Of a DNA stretch of 64,000 nt, positions 19,118-28,342 are shown piece after piece. The notes under the pieces are model-generated. The model ran no database searches and was not told the DNA's origin. It was given only the letters and a program-made list of their open reading frames with translations. Numbering within the stretch: position 1 is the first letter of the stretch; each line of letters starts with the position of its first letter. The position numbers and the translations under genes were made by a program. The DNA is from Pantanalinema sp. GBBB05 (GTDB lineage: Bacteria > Cyanobacteriota > Cyanobacteriia > Leptolyngbyales > Leptolyngbyaceae): positions 39,669-103,668 of the forward strand of contig VRZD01000023.1 in the NCBI GenBank assembly GCA_016743235.1, read 5' to 3'.

Positions 19118-19324
19118 ATGAAAACAAAAAAAACACTACTTACCCTTACTACGGTCATCACCACTAGCGCCGCAGGCATCAGCCTTTACCTCGGCAACCT
19201 GTCCAACCCCACAGATATCCAAAAACAACTGAGTAGCACGATGAATGCGATCGCGATCGCTGGGACAGCAGCGATTTTTGGACTGCTCAATGATGGGGAT
19301 GAGGACAACAGTACGAATCCTTGA
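19118..19324 (+). CDS. Small exported or membrane hypothetical protein, 68 aa
   Basis: The ATG at 19118 has AGAGG about 10 nt upstream and starts a signal-peptide-like segment (MKTKKTLLTLTTVITTSAAGI). A second hydrophobic stretch (MNAIAIAGTAAIFGLL) precedes an acidic tail (NDGDEDNSTNP). The same frame is open upstream to 18914, but that part has low-complexity composition and no good start signal. I do not recognise a family. The gene stands alone between the NACHT and Ycf45-like genes, both on the opposite strand. Confidence 0.55.
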   Translation: MKTKKTLLTLTTVITTSAAGISLYLGNLSNPTDIQKQLSSTMNAIAIAGTAAIFGLLNDGDEDNSTNP

Positions 19325-19384
19325 GTGACTGACCGCTCAAGTTTACCAACGAGGGTTGGCAATTGCCCTCCAACCCTCACTATT

Positions 19385-19570
19385 CCCCTGCTGAACTCGC
19401 AACTTCGAGCTTTTTACTCAAAACTTTGACCTCTGTTTGCGGAGTGTTGCTTACAATACCCAAAACTTCAGCTTGTTTGCTCCAAGTATGCAGATTAGAA
19501 CTCGGAACGTTGAGCCAATTCCTCCAATCTGCAAGTTCTGAGCTGCAAAAGCGACCCTCAACAGTCAAAT
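19385..19570. repeat. Degenerate heptad-type repeats in the gap 19325-19795
   Basis: The first half of this 471-bp gap has the same AACTC/TTCGAG/AAAACTT word pattern and 21-bp period as 9955-10225. On the minus strand it reads as seven-residue units (ADWRNWL, NVPSSNL, ...). The remaining part up to 19795 holds only short open frames and no recognisable gene or RNA. Confidence 0.5.
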
Positions 19571-19795
19571 GGTTAAGCCTCTTGCCGAACTGTTGCCACT
19601 TCTACCTCTGCTTACCCTGATTCATAGCCGAACTGCTGAGTGAGACATCATTGCTGTTACGGTTCCATCAGCCAAGGGAATTAACCATTGCCGCTGTGTT
19701 TCTCAGCCTAAGCGTTCGGTGGCAAAGATAAGGATAGCATCGGGATGTACAGATGCTGTAAGGGTTACCATCACTCCTCTGGTTGTCTTGGGACG

Positions 19796-21472
19796 TTAAG
19801 CCGGATAAATTCGCAACCGACGATTTGGCTCAGTCCCAAAACTGCTCGATTTCAGGTGATAGTGCTCGACAAACTCATGTTGCAGTTTCCGCATATAAGC
19901 CGATCGCGGTAGCAACTCAACGGGTTGCCCTTTTGGCAGCACAATCTGCTCAACCGCCAATCGGGCTTCTTCTAATGCCTCCCATTCCTCTGCTTCATCG
20001 TCCCTGTCAGCCAAGCTACTCCATTCAGCCTCGGCTTTCGGTTTGCCCAGTGCATCCTGTAAGGTAGCAGCGATCTGAGCAATGGTGTTGGCTTTCACCG
20101 CATAGATGGGGACGCCATAGCCCTCTGCCATCCGCCGTAAATTCGTGTGTTTGCGTAAGTTGGCTCTCAGAGTGAGAATCGCATCAGCCCGTTCCACACC
20201 GCCCACAACTCGAATGGGTAGCCCTAATTGCTCAATTACCTGTTCCACCAGGTTGCGACTCATCTGGTAAGGATAGAGAGTAAAAATCGCAGTGGATTGC
20301 TCCTGGACTGGTGGAACTGCTTGAGTTTCGTAGTCAAAGGCGCGATCGCCTTCACCGATAACCGCAGGTCTGCTCGCCTGGCTTGCTCGCGAATCATCCA
20401 GTACCCGTTGGGGAAAAGACAGCACTTGACTGGCACCAGTACGCTGAGATGAACGCTTCTCTAAAGGCGTATAAGGTATGGGGTGAGTAATTATCACCTG
20501 TCCCTGATCGTTTACCGTTCTGACTTGAAGAGCAGGTTGTCGTTGCCGCAGCAGGTGATCCACTGTATCGGCAACATTTTCATGCACTATCCACCGTTGC
20601 CGCTCTTGCATTTCCACCGCGATCGCGAAGGTGGGAGGGGCTTTGCGTTCCAAAATACTCTTCTGAGAGCCACGGCGGCGAGCTTCCTCATCTCCTAACG
20701 TCACCGACTGAATCCCACCAACCAAATCGGATAAGGTAGGATTTTTGAGCAGGTTCTCCAATTGATTACCGTGAGCCGTGCCGACAAGTTGCACACCCCG
20801 TTCTGCGATCGTTCTAGCGGCTAGAGCTTCGAGTTCTGTGCCAATTTCATCAATCACGACCACTTCTGGCATATGGTTTTCCACCGCCTCAATCATCACC
20901 TGATGTTGCCACTCAGGATGAGCCACTTGCATGCGTCTTGCCCGCCCGATCGCCGGATGAGGAATATCTCCATCACCCGCAATTTCATTAGAAGAGTCAA
21001 TAATCACGACTCGTTTGTGTAACTCATCCGCCAACACTCTGGCAATTTCTCGTAGAGCCGTGGTTTTACCCACCCCTGGACGACCAAGCATCAAAATTGA
21101 TTGTCCCGTTTCTACCAGATCACGAATCATTGAGATCGTGCCAAAGATGGCGCGACCTACCCGCAAGGTTAGCCCAATAATATCGCCGTTACGGTTGCGA
21201 ATTGCACTAATCCGGTGCAGCGTTTGTTCAATCCCTGCCCGGTTATCTGCACTAAAGTTACCCACCGCTTGAATCACGGCTTGCAGGTCTGCCCCAGTGA
21301 CAGGGTGTTCAGACAGATATTCTGCACTATCAGGAAAGCGGGCTTCGGGTCGTCGTCCCAAATCCAACACCACTTCCACCAGGCGATCGCAGTGCGGATG
21401 GGCAAGCAGCTGCCGTTGAGTCTCTTGGGGCAAAATCTCTAGCAGTCTTTGTAGTTCACTCGTTATTGTCAT
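19796..21472 (-). CDS. ycf45: Ycf45-like AAA ATPase with R3H domain, 558 aa
   Basis: The N-terminal half is a SpoIIIAA/Ycf45-type AAA ATPase: RNRNGDIIGLTLRVGRA, Walker A LGRPGVGKTT, Walker B VVVIDEIGTE and the LVGTAHGNQLENLLKNPTL sensor region. The C-terminus is an R3H single-strand nucleic-acid-binding domain (AYMRKLQHEFVEHYHL ... GTEPNRRLRIYP). The family is universal in cyanobacteria and was retained in some plastid genomes; binding to RNA or ssDNA is expected, the exact role is open. I prefer the ATG at 21472 (MTITSELQRLLEILPQ) over the one at 21505 by comparison with the usual family start; neither has a strong ribosome-binding site. It is the one clear housekeeping-type gene in the region. 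Confidence 0.88.
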   Translation of the reverse strand: MTITSELQRLLEILPQETQRQLLAHPHCDRLVEVVLDLGRRPEARFPDSAEYLSEHPVTGADLQAVIQAVGNFSADNRAGIEQTLHRISAIRNRNGDIIGLTLRVGRAIFGTISMIRDLVETGQSILMLGRPGVGKTTALREIARVLADELHKRVVIIDSSNEIAGDGDIPHPAIGRARRMQVAHPEWQHQVMIEAVENHMPEVVVIDEIGTELEALAARTIAERGVQLVGTAHGNQLENLLKNPTLSDLVGGIQSVTLGDEEARRRGSQKSILERKAPPTFAIAVEMQERQRWIVHENVADTVDHLLRQRQPALQVRTVNDQGQVIITHPIPYTPLEKRSSQRTGASQVLSFPQRVLDDSRASQASRPAVIGEGDRAFDYETQAVPPVQEQSTAIFTLYPYQMSRNLVEQVIEQLGLPIRVVGGVERADAILTLRANLRKHTNLRRMAEGYGVPIYAVKANTIAQIAATLQDALGKPKAEAEWSSLADRDDEAEEWEALEEARLAVEQIVLPKGQPVELLPRSAYMRKLQHEFVEHYHLKSSSFGTEPNRRLRIYPA

Positions 21473-21592
21473 TTGGCAGGCAGCGTTAACCTCGCTGGAT
21501 CTCATACTTTATTGTGACGATTTTAGGTAACCAGGATGGGTAGACATCCCCCTTAACTCGGTAAGGATAACCAACCCTCTAGGCAGAAAGAA

Positions 21593-21733
21593 ATGATGTC
21601 AACTGATAGTAATCATCTCTTACAAGGCAATTATTTAGTGATGGTGGAAGGAAATACTGATGACGTTCAGAGTGCTGAACCAGTATTGAGCCATCGAGGG
21701 ATTAGAGATTGGGACGTTTACGCAATTGCATAG
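21593..21733 (+). CDS. Small ORF (46 aa), possible remnant of a cyanobacterial stress-protein tail
   Basis: An open frame from the ATG at 21593 encodes NYLVMVEGNTDDVQSAEPVL, then HRGIRDWDVYAIA, and stops. This looks like the C-terminal module of small cyanobacterial stress or low-temperature proteins (YxVxVxGTxxExxxAExxLxxRGIxxWxVY), recalled from memory and unchecked. The expected N-terminal part is not upstream, so it is a remnant or a mini-protein. The rest of the 540-bp gap 21473-22013 holds nothing I can name apart from the promoter region of the efflux operon. Confidence 0.35.
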   Translation: MMSTDSNHLLQGNYLVMVEGNTDDVQSAEPVLSHRGIRDWDVYAIA

Positions 21734-22013
21734 GAATAGCTCATCCGCATCTGTAAGGAATTATCATTTCTCAGCTGACTAATATCCATGACCAATCACG
21801 ATCGCACGGTAACTACTAGCAGATGGACTAGGAGCTTGTATCCGCATTAACAGCCTAATTTCACATCTATCCCCTTATCCAGGCAGAGAGGTCACAGGTG
21901 GAAACTATATAGCATTAAATAAATTAATAATTTTTATCATCAATGTCGCCTCGTTGAAGTAGCGTTGATGATTCAGTGTTTCATGGATTTCAATCGTTAG
22001 CGAAGCACTTATT

Positions 22014-23453
22014 ATGACGCAGTTCAGACATGATTTTGAGGCAGCACCCGCATCCGCTAGTGGAGATGGCAATGGGAAGTCATCTTCGTTAAAAACCGAG
22101 CATTTTCCTGATGCCGATTCTCGTTATCCACCCGATAGCCACGAGCGATCGGCAACCGCAGTTCTGGCTCCAGACACAACGGCAGGAGACGAATCACCGG
22201 ATGGTCACAAGCGGAGTTCGCCGTTAGGAAAACGGTCGCCTCGACGGCGACGGATTCTGTTAGGGGTGCTGGGTGTTGGAGTGCTTGCAGTGGGCATGTT
22301 TGGTCTGCGCTGGTGGAACTATGCTTCGACTCATGAACAAACAGATAATGCCTTTGTGGGAGGGCACATTCATCCAGTCAGTAGTCGGGTGAATGGCACT
22401 GTTGCTAGCGTCTTGGTGCAAGATAACCAGCAAGTGCAGCAAGGGCAAGTTCTCGTCAAACTTGATCCACGAGATTTTCAAAACCAAGTGCAGCAGGCAC
22501 GAGCGGCTCTCGCTGAGGCGCAGCAGCAAGCTCAAACGGCCAGAAGTCAGGTTACTCAAGCAGCTCAGACGACGCAAGGAACAACGACGCAAGCCCAAGG
22601 CAACATTTCCAGCGCCACTGCTGCAATTGCGAACGCTGAGGCGGCTGTCCAGGAAGCTCAGGCAGGAGTACCCGCTGCCCAAGCAGGAGTCACCCAGGCT
22701 CAGGCAAACCTGCAACGAGCCGAGGCTGACTTCAACCGTTACAGCACTCTATTGCAACAAGGAGCCATTACAGCCCAACAGTTCGAAACGGCTAGAAATA
22801 CTTATCAAGTAGCCCTGGCACAGCGAAATTCTGCCCAGGATCAAGTTCGGCAAGCCCAGGCAAGAGTCACCCAGGCACAGCAAGATGTTGCCAGAGCCCA
22901 AGCCCAATTAACGACTTCTCAGGGGGGATTGCAGCAAGCTCAGGCAGGACAGTCGCAAACTCAAGCAACTCGTAATCAGTATCAGGCGGCGCTAGCAGCT
23001 GTGAGGAAAGCACAAGCGCAGTTAAACAATGCGCAATTGCAACTGTCCTACACGACGATCGCAGCTCCGATTACTGGCACGGTTGGCAATAAAAATGTCG
23101 AAGCCGGACAACGAATCCAACCCGGAACTCCACTGATGGCTGTGGTGGATGGTCGAAGTTGGGTAGTGGCTAATTTCAAGGAAACCCAACTGGAGGATAT
23201 GCAACCGGGAGATCCAGTCCAGATCAAACTGGATGCCTTTCCCAATCATCCCTTCCAGGGTTATGTTGAAAGCTTGTCTCCAGCTTCGGGTTCTCAGTTT
23301 GCCCTCTTGCCCCCCGATAATGCCACTGGCAACTTTACGAAGGTGGTGCAGCGGATTCCAGTCCGAGTGCGATTGGATCCTCAAAGCATTCGTGGTTACG
23401 AAACCCGCATTGCGCCTGGTATGTCTGCAACAGTGACGGTAAGTGTGAAGTAG
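22014..23453 (+). CDS. HlyD/EmrA-type membrane fusion protein of an efflux system, 479 aa
   Basis: A polar N-terminus of about 80 residues is followed by RRRRILLGVLGVGVLAVGMFGLRWW, a single inner-membrane anchor. The signature TDNAFVGGHIHPVSSRVNGTV starts the lipoyl-like half domain typical of EmrA. A long Gln/Ala-rich alpha-helical hairpin (residues about 155-340) reaches across the periplasm. The second lipoyl half (LSYTTIAAPITGTVGN) and a beta-barrel (WVVANFKETQLEDMQPGDPV) follow. It is 11 bp upstream of an EmrB-type permease. Together they should form a tripartite drug or metabolite efflux pump with a TolC-like outer-membrane channel, which is not in the window. Confidence 0.93.
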   Translation: MTQFRHDFEAAPASASGDGNGKSSSLKTEHFPDADSRYPPDSHERSATAVLAPDTTAGDESPDGHKRSSPLGKRSPRRRRILLGVLGVGVLAVGMFGLRWWNYASTHEQTDNAFVGGHIHPVSSRVNGTVASVLVQDNQQVQQGQVLVKLDPRDFQNQVQQARAALAEAQQQAQTARSQVTQAAQTTQGTTTQAQGNISSATAAIANAEAAVQEAQAGVPAAQAGVTQAQANLQRAEADFNRYSTLLQQGAITAQQFETARNTYQVALAQRNSAQDQVRQAQARVTQAQQDVARAQAQLTTSQGGLQQAQAGQSQTQATRNQYQAALAAVRKAQAQLNNAQLQLSYTTIAAPITGTVGNKNVEAGQRIQPGTPLMAVVDGRSWVVANFKETQLEDMQPGDPVQIKLDAFPNHPFQGYVESLSPASGSQFALLPPDNATGNFTKVVQRIPVRVRLDPQSIRGYETRIAPGMSATVTVSVK

Positions 23454-23464
23454 AGAGCAATACG

Positions 23465-25069
23465 GTGACAGAACATCCTGTCAAGCAATGGCAAACTCGC
23501 CCACCGGATCAGCCGCCGATCGCATCTGATCGCGTTGCCACCAAAACCTGGATTGGGTTAGTGGGGGCGATGCTGGGCGCATTTATGGCGGTGTTAGATA
23601 TTCAAATTGTCAGCTCTTCGTTGCAAGAAATTGAAGGGGCACTGGGAGCCACTCTGGAGGAAGGGTCGTGGATTTCGACGGCTTATCTGGTGGCAGAAAT
23701 TGTTGTGATTCCTCTCACGGGTTGGCTATCACAGGTGTTTTCCGTGCGTCGGTATCTGATCGGTAACGCCATTCTGTTTATCTTCTTTTCCGTCTGCTGT
23801 GCCTTTGCCTGGAATTTACCATCGATGATTGTGTTTCGGGCAGGACAGGGACTAACGGGAGGAGTCTTGATTCCCCTAGCGTTTACGATCGTTCTCACCA
23901 CGTTACCTCCAGCCAAACAACCGATCGGCTTAGCACTCTTTTCGATCACGGCAACATTTGCACCATCTATTGGTCCCACGATCGGCGGGTGGCTCACCGA
24001 TAACTTTGGTTGGCAGTACAACTTTTATCTCAACATCATTCCTGGCATTTTGTTGGTGGGGATGGTCTGGTATGCGATCGAGCCGCAACCACTTCAGCTG
24101 AATCGACTCAAAGGCGGTGATTGGGGCGGCATTGTGGCAATGGCGATCGGCTTAGGTTCTTTGGAAGTGGTGTTAGAGGAGGGGAACCGGAAGGATTGGT
24201 TTAGCTCGCCGTTCATTGTTCGGCTGGCAATCATTGCGGCAATTTTTATCACGATCTTTCTGTGGCTAGAACTCACCCGTAGACGACCCTTTATTAATCT
24301 GCGCTTACTGACTCAGCGTAACTTTGGCATCGGTAGTGTTGCCGGATTGGCATTGGGGTTGGGCTTGTATGGCTCTGTTTACATCCTGCCTCTATATCTG
24401 GCACAAATTCAGGACTATACCGCGATGCAAATTGGTGAGGTGATTATGTGGTCGGGGTTGCCGCAGTTGGTTCTGATTCCCTTTGTACCCCGTTTGATGA
24501 AATATTTTGATGTGCGCTGGATGGCGGCTGTAGGATTTAGCCTGTTTGCTGTGAGTTGTTTCATGAACTCCCACATGACCCACGACACAGGTATGCATGA
24601 ATTACGCTGGTCTCAGTTGGTGCGGGCGATCGGACAACCGCTGATGATTTTGCCCCTCACCTCGATCGCCACTGCCAATATTGCCAAAGAGCAGGCAGGT
24701 TCGGCATCGGGGCTATTTAATATGATGCGGAATTTGGGTGGCTCAATGGGTATTGCGGCGTTGTCCACGCTTTTGACCCGACGTGAGCAATTTCACTCCA
24801 ACCGGATTGGCGAAGCGGTTTCGCTCTACAATCCCCAAACCCGTCAACAAATTGATCAGCTGTCGCAAATCTTGATTAGTCGTGGTGCAGAAGCCAGTGT
24901 GGCTTATAACCAGGCGATCGCTCAAATTGCCAATCTCGTTCGCCGTGAGGCATTTATTCAGGCGTATAACGATTGCTTCTACTTGATTGGTTTTGCCCTA
25001 TTACTCACGGGGCTAGTGTTGTTATTGACTAAGAAAGTTAAGGCAGGGAATGCAGGAGCAGCCCATTGA
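23465..25069 (+). CDS. DHA2 family MFS efflux permease (EmrB/QacA type), 534 aa
   Basis: The start is a GTG at 23465, 11 bp after the EmrA-like stop. Fourteen predicted transmembrane helices fit DHA2. Motifs present include GAFMAVLDIQIVSSSLQEI (helix 1, motif D1-like), GWLSQVFSVRRYLIG (motif A) and PSIGPTIGGWLTDNFGWQ (motif C of antiporters). It is predicted to exchange protons for hydrophobic compounds, passing them to the partner adaptor. Substrate cannot be read from sequence. The pair is one operon; no regulator gene is adjacent. Confidence 0.93.
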   Translation: MTEHPVKQWQTRPPDQPPIASDRVATKTWIGLVGAMLGAFMAVLDIQIVSSSLQEIEGALGATLEEGSWISTAYLVAEIVVIPLTGWLSQVFSVRRYLIGNAILFIFFSVCCAFAWNLPSMIVFRAGQGLTGGVLIPLAFTIVLTTLPPAKQPIGLALFSITATFAPSIGPTIGGWLTDNFGWQYNFYLNIIPGILLVGMVWYAIEPQPLQLNRLKGGDWGGIVAMAIGLGSLEVVLEEGNRKDWFSSPFIVRLAIIAAIFITIFLWLELTRRRPFINLRLLTQRNFGIGSVAGLALGLGLYGSVYILPLYLAQIQDYTAMQIGEVIMWSGLPQLVLIPFVPRLMKYFDVRWMAAVGFSLFAVSCFMNSHMTHDTGMHELRWSQLVRAIGQPLMILPLTSIATANIAKEQAGSASGLFNMMRNLGGSMGIAALSTLLTRREQFHSNRIGEAVSLYNPQTRQQIDQLSQILISRGAEASVAYNQAIAQIANLVRREAFIQAYNDCFYLIGFALLLTGLVLLLTKKVKAGNAGAAH

Positions 25070-25542
25070 TCTGAAGAGACGACAGCTGACCTACCGTATG
25101 GTTCGCCGATCTATTGCTTTATCTGCTCTCCATCGCTTTGTTAGCACGTTGAAGATAGTGAGGCTTAGAGGACAATCTTGCTGCGATCGCGCTGGAGGTA
25201 GAAAGGGGGCATAGAAGAGATACAACGTATGCTGCTAAATTAAAACCTCAACGGTGATTGACAATATCAGCGACAGATTAGCTACTAATGCGGCTAAGTT
25301 GCACGGCAGGTCAGCAGTGGCGATCGCGTGAGGTAGAGTGGAACAACATCTGGATAGTCGGCTACGGGGCTCGCGAACAGTCGTCCGTTGTAGAGATACT
25401 GAATGATCAACCCTAAACATGTCTCCTCAATGGCCACGATCGCACCTTTATTAGGGTTGATGGCTTTGGGTTCGGTGTTGGAGTTCAGATGTCGGAATTC
25501 TGGGTTTTGAGGTCAAAGAGTGACATGTAGAAGGCGATCGCT
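25070..25542. other. 473-bp gap without a recognisable gene
   Basis: Only short open frames are found here. The part at about 25455-25525 has the GAACTC/GAACCC word pattern of the degenerate heptad-type repeats seen at 10.0, 19.4 and 29.3 kb. No hairpin with a T-tract was seen after the permease. Confidence 0.5.
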
Positions 25543-26145
25543 TTACCAGTTTGAGGGATTACTGGGATGCAACTGGTCTTGTTGCCAGGATAGAGGATTG
25601 TTCTGAATATATTGGCGAATCCGACACAATGATGCTTCACTGCGAATGATGTGGTCATAATAATTGCGCTGCCACACTGGGGTTCCTGCGGCATTCCGTG
25701 TGAGATTGATGCGCTTGGTCGTAGCTGACTTAAACCCGGCGATGAATGATGAAAGAGAACGGGGTTTCATGGGTGGAACAAGGCGGTCTTGATTGGTTGA
25801 ATGGGATGCCTCGTGTAGGGGCAAACGGCCGTTTGCCCCTACCAAATTTTGCGGTACATCAGATAGATGAATCCATACAAGACCGTGAATATGATTTGGC
25901 ATTATGACCCAAGCATCGAAATCAATTTCGCGTCGAATACTACAAGAGCGCATCCATTCATCTGAAACAAGTTGTCCCAATGCATTTAACCGCATTTCAC
26001 CATCAACAATTTCACCGAATAAGCACTGCCGTTGATGGGTACAGATGGTGATGAAATATGCCCCAGGAGATGAATAGTCATATCCTTTTAGTCGAATCGA
26101 CTGCCTGTGATGTTTATCGGGGTTATATTTCACAAATTTTACCAA
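25543..26145 (-). CDS. REP-associated tyrosine transposase (RAYT, Y1/TnpA_REP), 200 aa
   Basis: The features are those of Y1 transposases that act on REP palindromes: SPGAYFITICTHQRQCLFGE at the start, the metal-binding MPNHIHGLVW (His-x-His) and a C-terminal helix with the conserved tyrosine (RIRQYIQNNPLSWQQDQ). A 28-bp perfect palindrome lies in frame inside the gene (25815-25842) and encodes a GANGRLPL-like loop between the catalytic half and the C-terminal helices, where such proteins vary in length. Related palindromes are at 26202-26229 and 29155-29182. All motifs are intact, so it may be active. Confidence 0.9.
   Translation of the reverse strand: MVKFVKYNPDKHHRQSIRLKGYDYSSPGAYFITICTHQRQCLFGEIVDGEMRLNALGQLVSDEWMRSCSIRREIDFDAWVIMPNHIHGLVWIHLSDVPQNLVGANGRLPLHEASHSTNQDRLVPPMKPRSLSSFIAGFKSATTKRINLTRNAAGTPVWQRNYYDHIIRSEASLCRIRQYIQNNPLSWQQDQLHPSNPSNW
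25815..25842. repeat. REP palindrome copy 1 (inside the transposase gene)
   Basis: A perfect 28-bp palindrome with arms GTAGGGGCAAACGG and its complement. It is in frame within the RAYT coding sequence, where it does not interrupt translation. Confidence 0.9.
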
Positions 26146-26147
26146 TG

Positions 26148-26188
26148 CACCTGATTAATAGAATTCTCATTACGGAAACGCGATCGCC
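26148..26188. repeat. 41-bp direct repeat, copy 1
   Basis: Begins CACCTGATTAATAGAATTC and ends CGCGATCGCC. Matches 26273-26313 with two differences. The two copies bracket REP palindrome copy 2, so the roughly 125-bp stretch looks like a duplicated insertion-site or REP-flank unit. Confidence 0.85.
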
Positions 26189-26201
26189 TCGATACGTTCT
26201 T

Positions 26202-26229
26202 GTACGGGCGAACGGCCGTTCGCCCCTTC
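26202..26229. repeat. REP palindrome copy 2 (upstream of the transposase)
   Basis: A perfect 20-bp core palindrome (GGGCGAACGG and its complement) at 26206-26225 with imperfect outer arms. It lies about 60 bp before the RAYT start, the usual arrangement for a RAYT and its cognate REP. Confidence 0.85.
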
Positions 26230-26272
26230 AAATGGCAAAATCTTCGATTTGATTTAATCCATAATCCTAATA

Positions 26273-26313
26273 CACCTGATTAATAGAATTCCCATTGCGG
26301 AAACGCGATCGCC
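26273..26313. repeat. 41-bp direct repeat, copy 2
   Basis: Second copy of the repeat at 26148-26188, ending next to the stop codon of the restriction-modification gene at 26315. Confidence 0.85.
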
Positions 26314-26314
26314 A

Positions 26315-28330
26315 TCAGTCCTCACTACTCTTGGGTGCCCAAGGTCCTACGACAGATTCACCCCGCCGTTCTTTTTCGGCTAATTCTAGATTGAGGGTGA
26401 GCAGTTTTTCCAGCAAATCATCATCTGCCTTGAAGCCGTAAGCTTGCAACACCAGTCGATCGAGTTTGGCGTGGAGTTTGCAGAGTTGGCTGGTGGGTTC
26501 GTGGAAGTATTCGTTGTAGAGTTTGGTGATGCCCCACTGTTTTTTCTCCATTTGAGCGCTGCGGTAGTCGTGGAGTTCTTGAGCGGTGGTGCGGATAGCG
26601 ATGATTAGGTTTGGGGCTGGGGTTTGGGCAAAGGGGAAGGTTTCAAAGCAGGTGCTCGGAGTATATGCTGTTCGATCTTCCAGGGTGGATTTTTGGGCGT
26701 GCATCCAAGTGCGATGGACGATAGACAGTAAAACGCCGAATACATAGAAATCATCAGAAGCGAAAGTAACCGTTTTTTCTCCTGCGAGCCAATCGACAGA
26801 AATAACGAGAGGCATTGCCCACTTAGAAACTCGCGGAACTGCAAAACAGTGGCTCAATGTTGAAAGTGCTGTTCGCATTGGTTGGTTAGTACGTTTAAAC
26901 TTCCACCATGTATCCCTCAGCAATTGCACACGATTTTTATCTCGTTCTGGCTTGACTGTAGCCTTGACGTGCTGAAAAGGCAGTTTATAGTCGCTGGCAT
27001 CTTCAACAGTCATTTCATTGAAATCAATTACCCAACGTTCCGGCATTCCGTGAGGATTTTGTGCCAAATTCGCACCCATAGAGAACAATTTGAGGACTTC
27101 TTGATTTCGAGCATCGGCTTTTAACCAATCTTGTACTTGCTCATTAGTAACTAAAAAACCTATACCATTGGGTTCTACACCTCTAAAGCTCTTATTTGCA
27201 TTGACTTTAAGAGCTTTAGCAGCAGAAACATCCGTAGTAGATTTGAGTGATGAGCTAATAAAACTGACTTTCTGATTATCTAAATAGAACGCTCCAGGAT
27301 TCCTACGGCTCCAGTTGACAATGCTGACATGGACAGCCGCTTCTCCTGTCCAGGGTTGGGTAGAAATTGCGTCGTGTATGAATCCGCCGTTATCACTAAT
27401 GTAGTCTAAGGCTGCTGCTTTGCTTTTGCCTTGACTAATTGAGTTGGTAGCAACTAGACCTGCTCTGCCATTTTCATCAAGCCGCTCATGCGCTAGTCGG
27501 AACCAATAACTGGCAAAGTCTATTTGCTGATTTTCAATCTCTGGAAATCTTTTAAAGACCCGTTCAACGTAATCATCTCCCCTTTCCTTTCGCATTCTTG
27601 CCCCACCCAAAAACGGGGGATTGCCAATAATTGCGTCTGCCTTCACCCACTCCGTAAACAGCGCATCCTTACAGACAATATTGGCATCCAGCGTATCCAA
27701 CGGCAGTGCAGGCTGATCATGAATATCACAAAGATCGATCGCCACCTTACGAGCAATCATCAGCGTCACTCGCGCCAACTCCACCGCAAACGCATTCGTA
27801 TCCATGCCATAAAACTGCTGCGGGGTAACAAAGCCAATACTCATCTGCCCCTGTCCACTCTCCGATCGCCGTCGGGCATCAATCTTGTCTTGCAGCACCC
27901 GCTCCAACCGTTTTAGCTCTAGATACGCCATGTACAGGAAATTGCCCGACCCACAAGCCGGATCAAGCACCTTGTAATTCCGCAACTCCGTCTGCAACGT
28001 AAACAGTTCTGCCAGCATCGTCGCATTAGCGATCTTCTCTTCCCAATACCGCGTAATCGTGGGGCGCACAATCTTGAGAATATCTTCTTCTGAAGTGAAA
28101 TGAATCCCGTGGGCATGACGTTCAGCACTGTTGCTTTTGCCGATCGCCGACTCAAAGATATTGCCAAAAATCGACGGGCGCACCGCCTTCCAGTCCTGTG
28201 ACGCGGCAGCCTCCAACAGTTCCAGTTCTTTCTGAGTTAGCTCCAGAGGATGCACCTCGCGAAACAATCCGCCGTTAAAATACTCCACCCCCTGATAGCG
28301 TCCAGCGGGAGTAATCCCCGGTCGATTCAT
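26315..28330 (-). CDS. Methyltransferase and specificity part of an MmeI-like type IIL restriction-modification enzyme, 671 aa
   Basis: The sequence contains the adenine-N6 methyltransferase motifs VLDPACGSGNF (motif I, near residue 123) and IIGNPPFLGG (motif IV, NPPF). The MmeI-type target-recognition and C-terminal helical regions follow. The first residues (MNRPGITPAGRYQGVEYFNGGLF) belong in the middle of an MmeI-like protein, not at a start. This frame is the same as that of the ORF 28340-29056 and is separated from it by a single TAG and three sense codons. Combined length is 913 codons, close to MmeI itself (919 residues from memory). CAGGAG lies directly against the ATG, too close for good initiation. 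Best read as the 3' part of a gene with a nonsense mutation. Confidence 0.85.
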   Translation of the reverse strand: MNRPGITPAGRYQGVEYFNGGLFREVHPLELTQKELELLEAAASQDWKAVRPSIFGNIFESAIGKSNSAERHAHGIHFTSEEDILKIVRPTITRYWEEKIANATMLAELFTLQTELRNYKVLDPACGSGNFLYMAYLELKRLERVLQDKIDARRRSESGQGQMSIGFVTPQQFYGMDTNAFAVELARVTLMIARKVAIDLCDIHDQPALPLDTLDANIVCKDALFTEWVKADAIIGNPPFLGGARMRKERGDDYVERVFKRFPEIENQQIDFASYWFRLAHERLDENGRAGLVATNSISQGKSKAAALDYISDNGGFIHDAISTQPWTGEAAVHVSIVNWSRRNPGAFYLDNQKVSFISSSLKSTTDVSAAKALKVNANKSFRGVEPNGIGFLVTNEQVQDWLKADARNQEVLKLFSMGANLAQNPHGMPERWVIDFNEMTVEDASDYKLPFQHVKATVKPERDKNRVQLLRDTWWKFKRTNQPMRTALSTLSHCFAVPRVSKWAMPLVISVDWLAGEKTVTFASDDFYVFGVLLSIVHRTWMHAQKSTLEDRTAYTPSTCFETFPFAQTPAPNLIIAIRTTAQELHDYRSAQMEKKQWGITKLYNEYFHEPTSQLCKLHAKLDRLVLQAYGFKADDDLLEKLLTLNLELAEKERRGESVVGPWAPKSSED

Positions 28331-28339
28331 CTCCTGAAA

Positions 28340-28342
28340 CTA
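28340..28342 (-). other. In-frame amber codon splitting the type IIL enzyme gene
   Basis: Reading frame is unchanged across the stop (29056 minus 28330 is 726, a multiple of three). A one-base change TTG to TAG, restoring NLFQEMNRPG, would account for it. Mutation, readthrough or sequencing error cannot be told apart from sequence alone. Confidence 0.8.

Noticed and set aside
20151..20180. TGCGTAAG followed by GAGAATCG, similar to the promoter-like motif
   Set aside because: The spacing is about 14 bases and it lies inside the Ycf45-like coding sequence, antisense to it.
21715..21725. TTTACGCA (complement of TGCGTAAA)
   Set aside because: No GAGARRGG-like half at 17-18 bases and it lies inside a small open frame.
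22260..22715. 151-codon minus-strand ORF inside the EmrA-like gene
   Set aside because: Shadow of the Gln/Ala-rich coiled-coil coding sequence.
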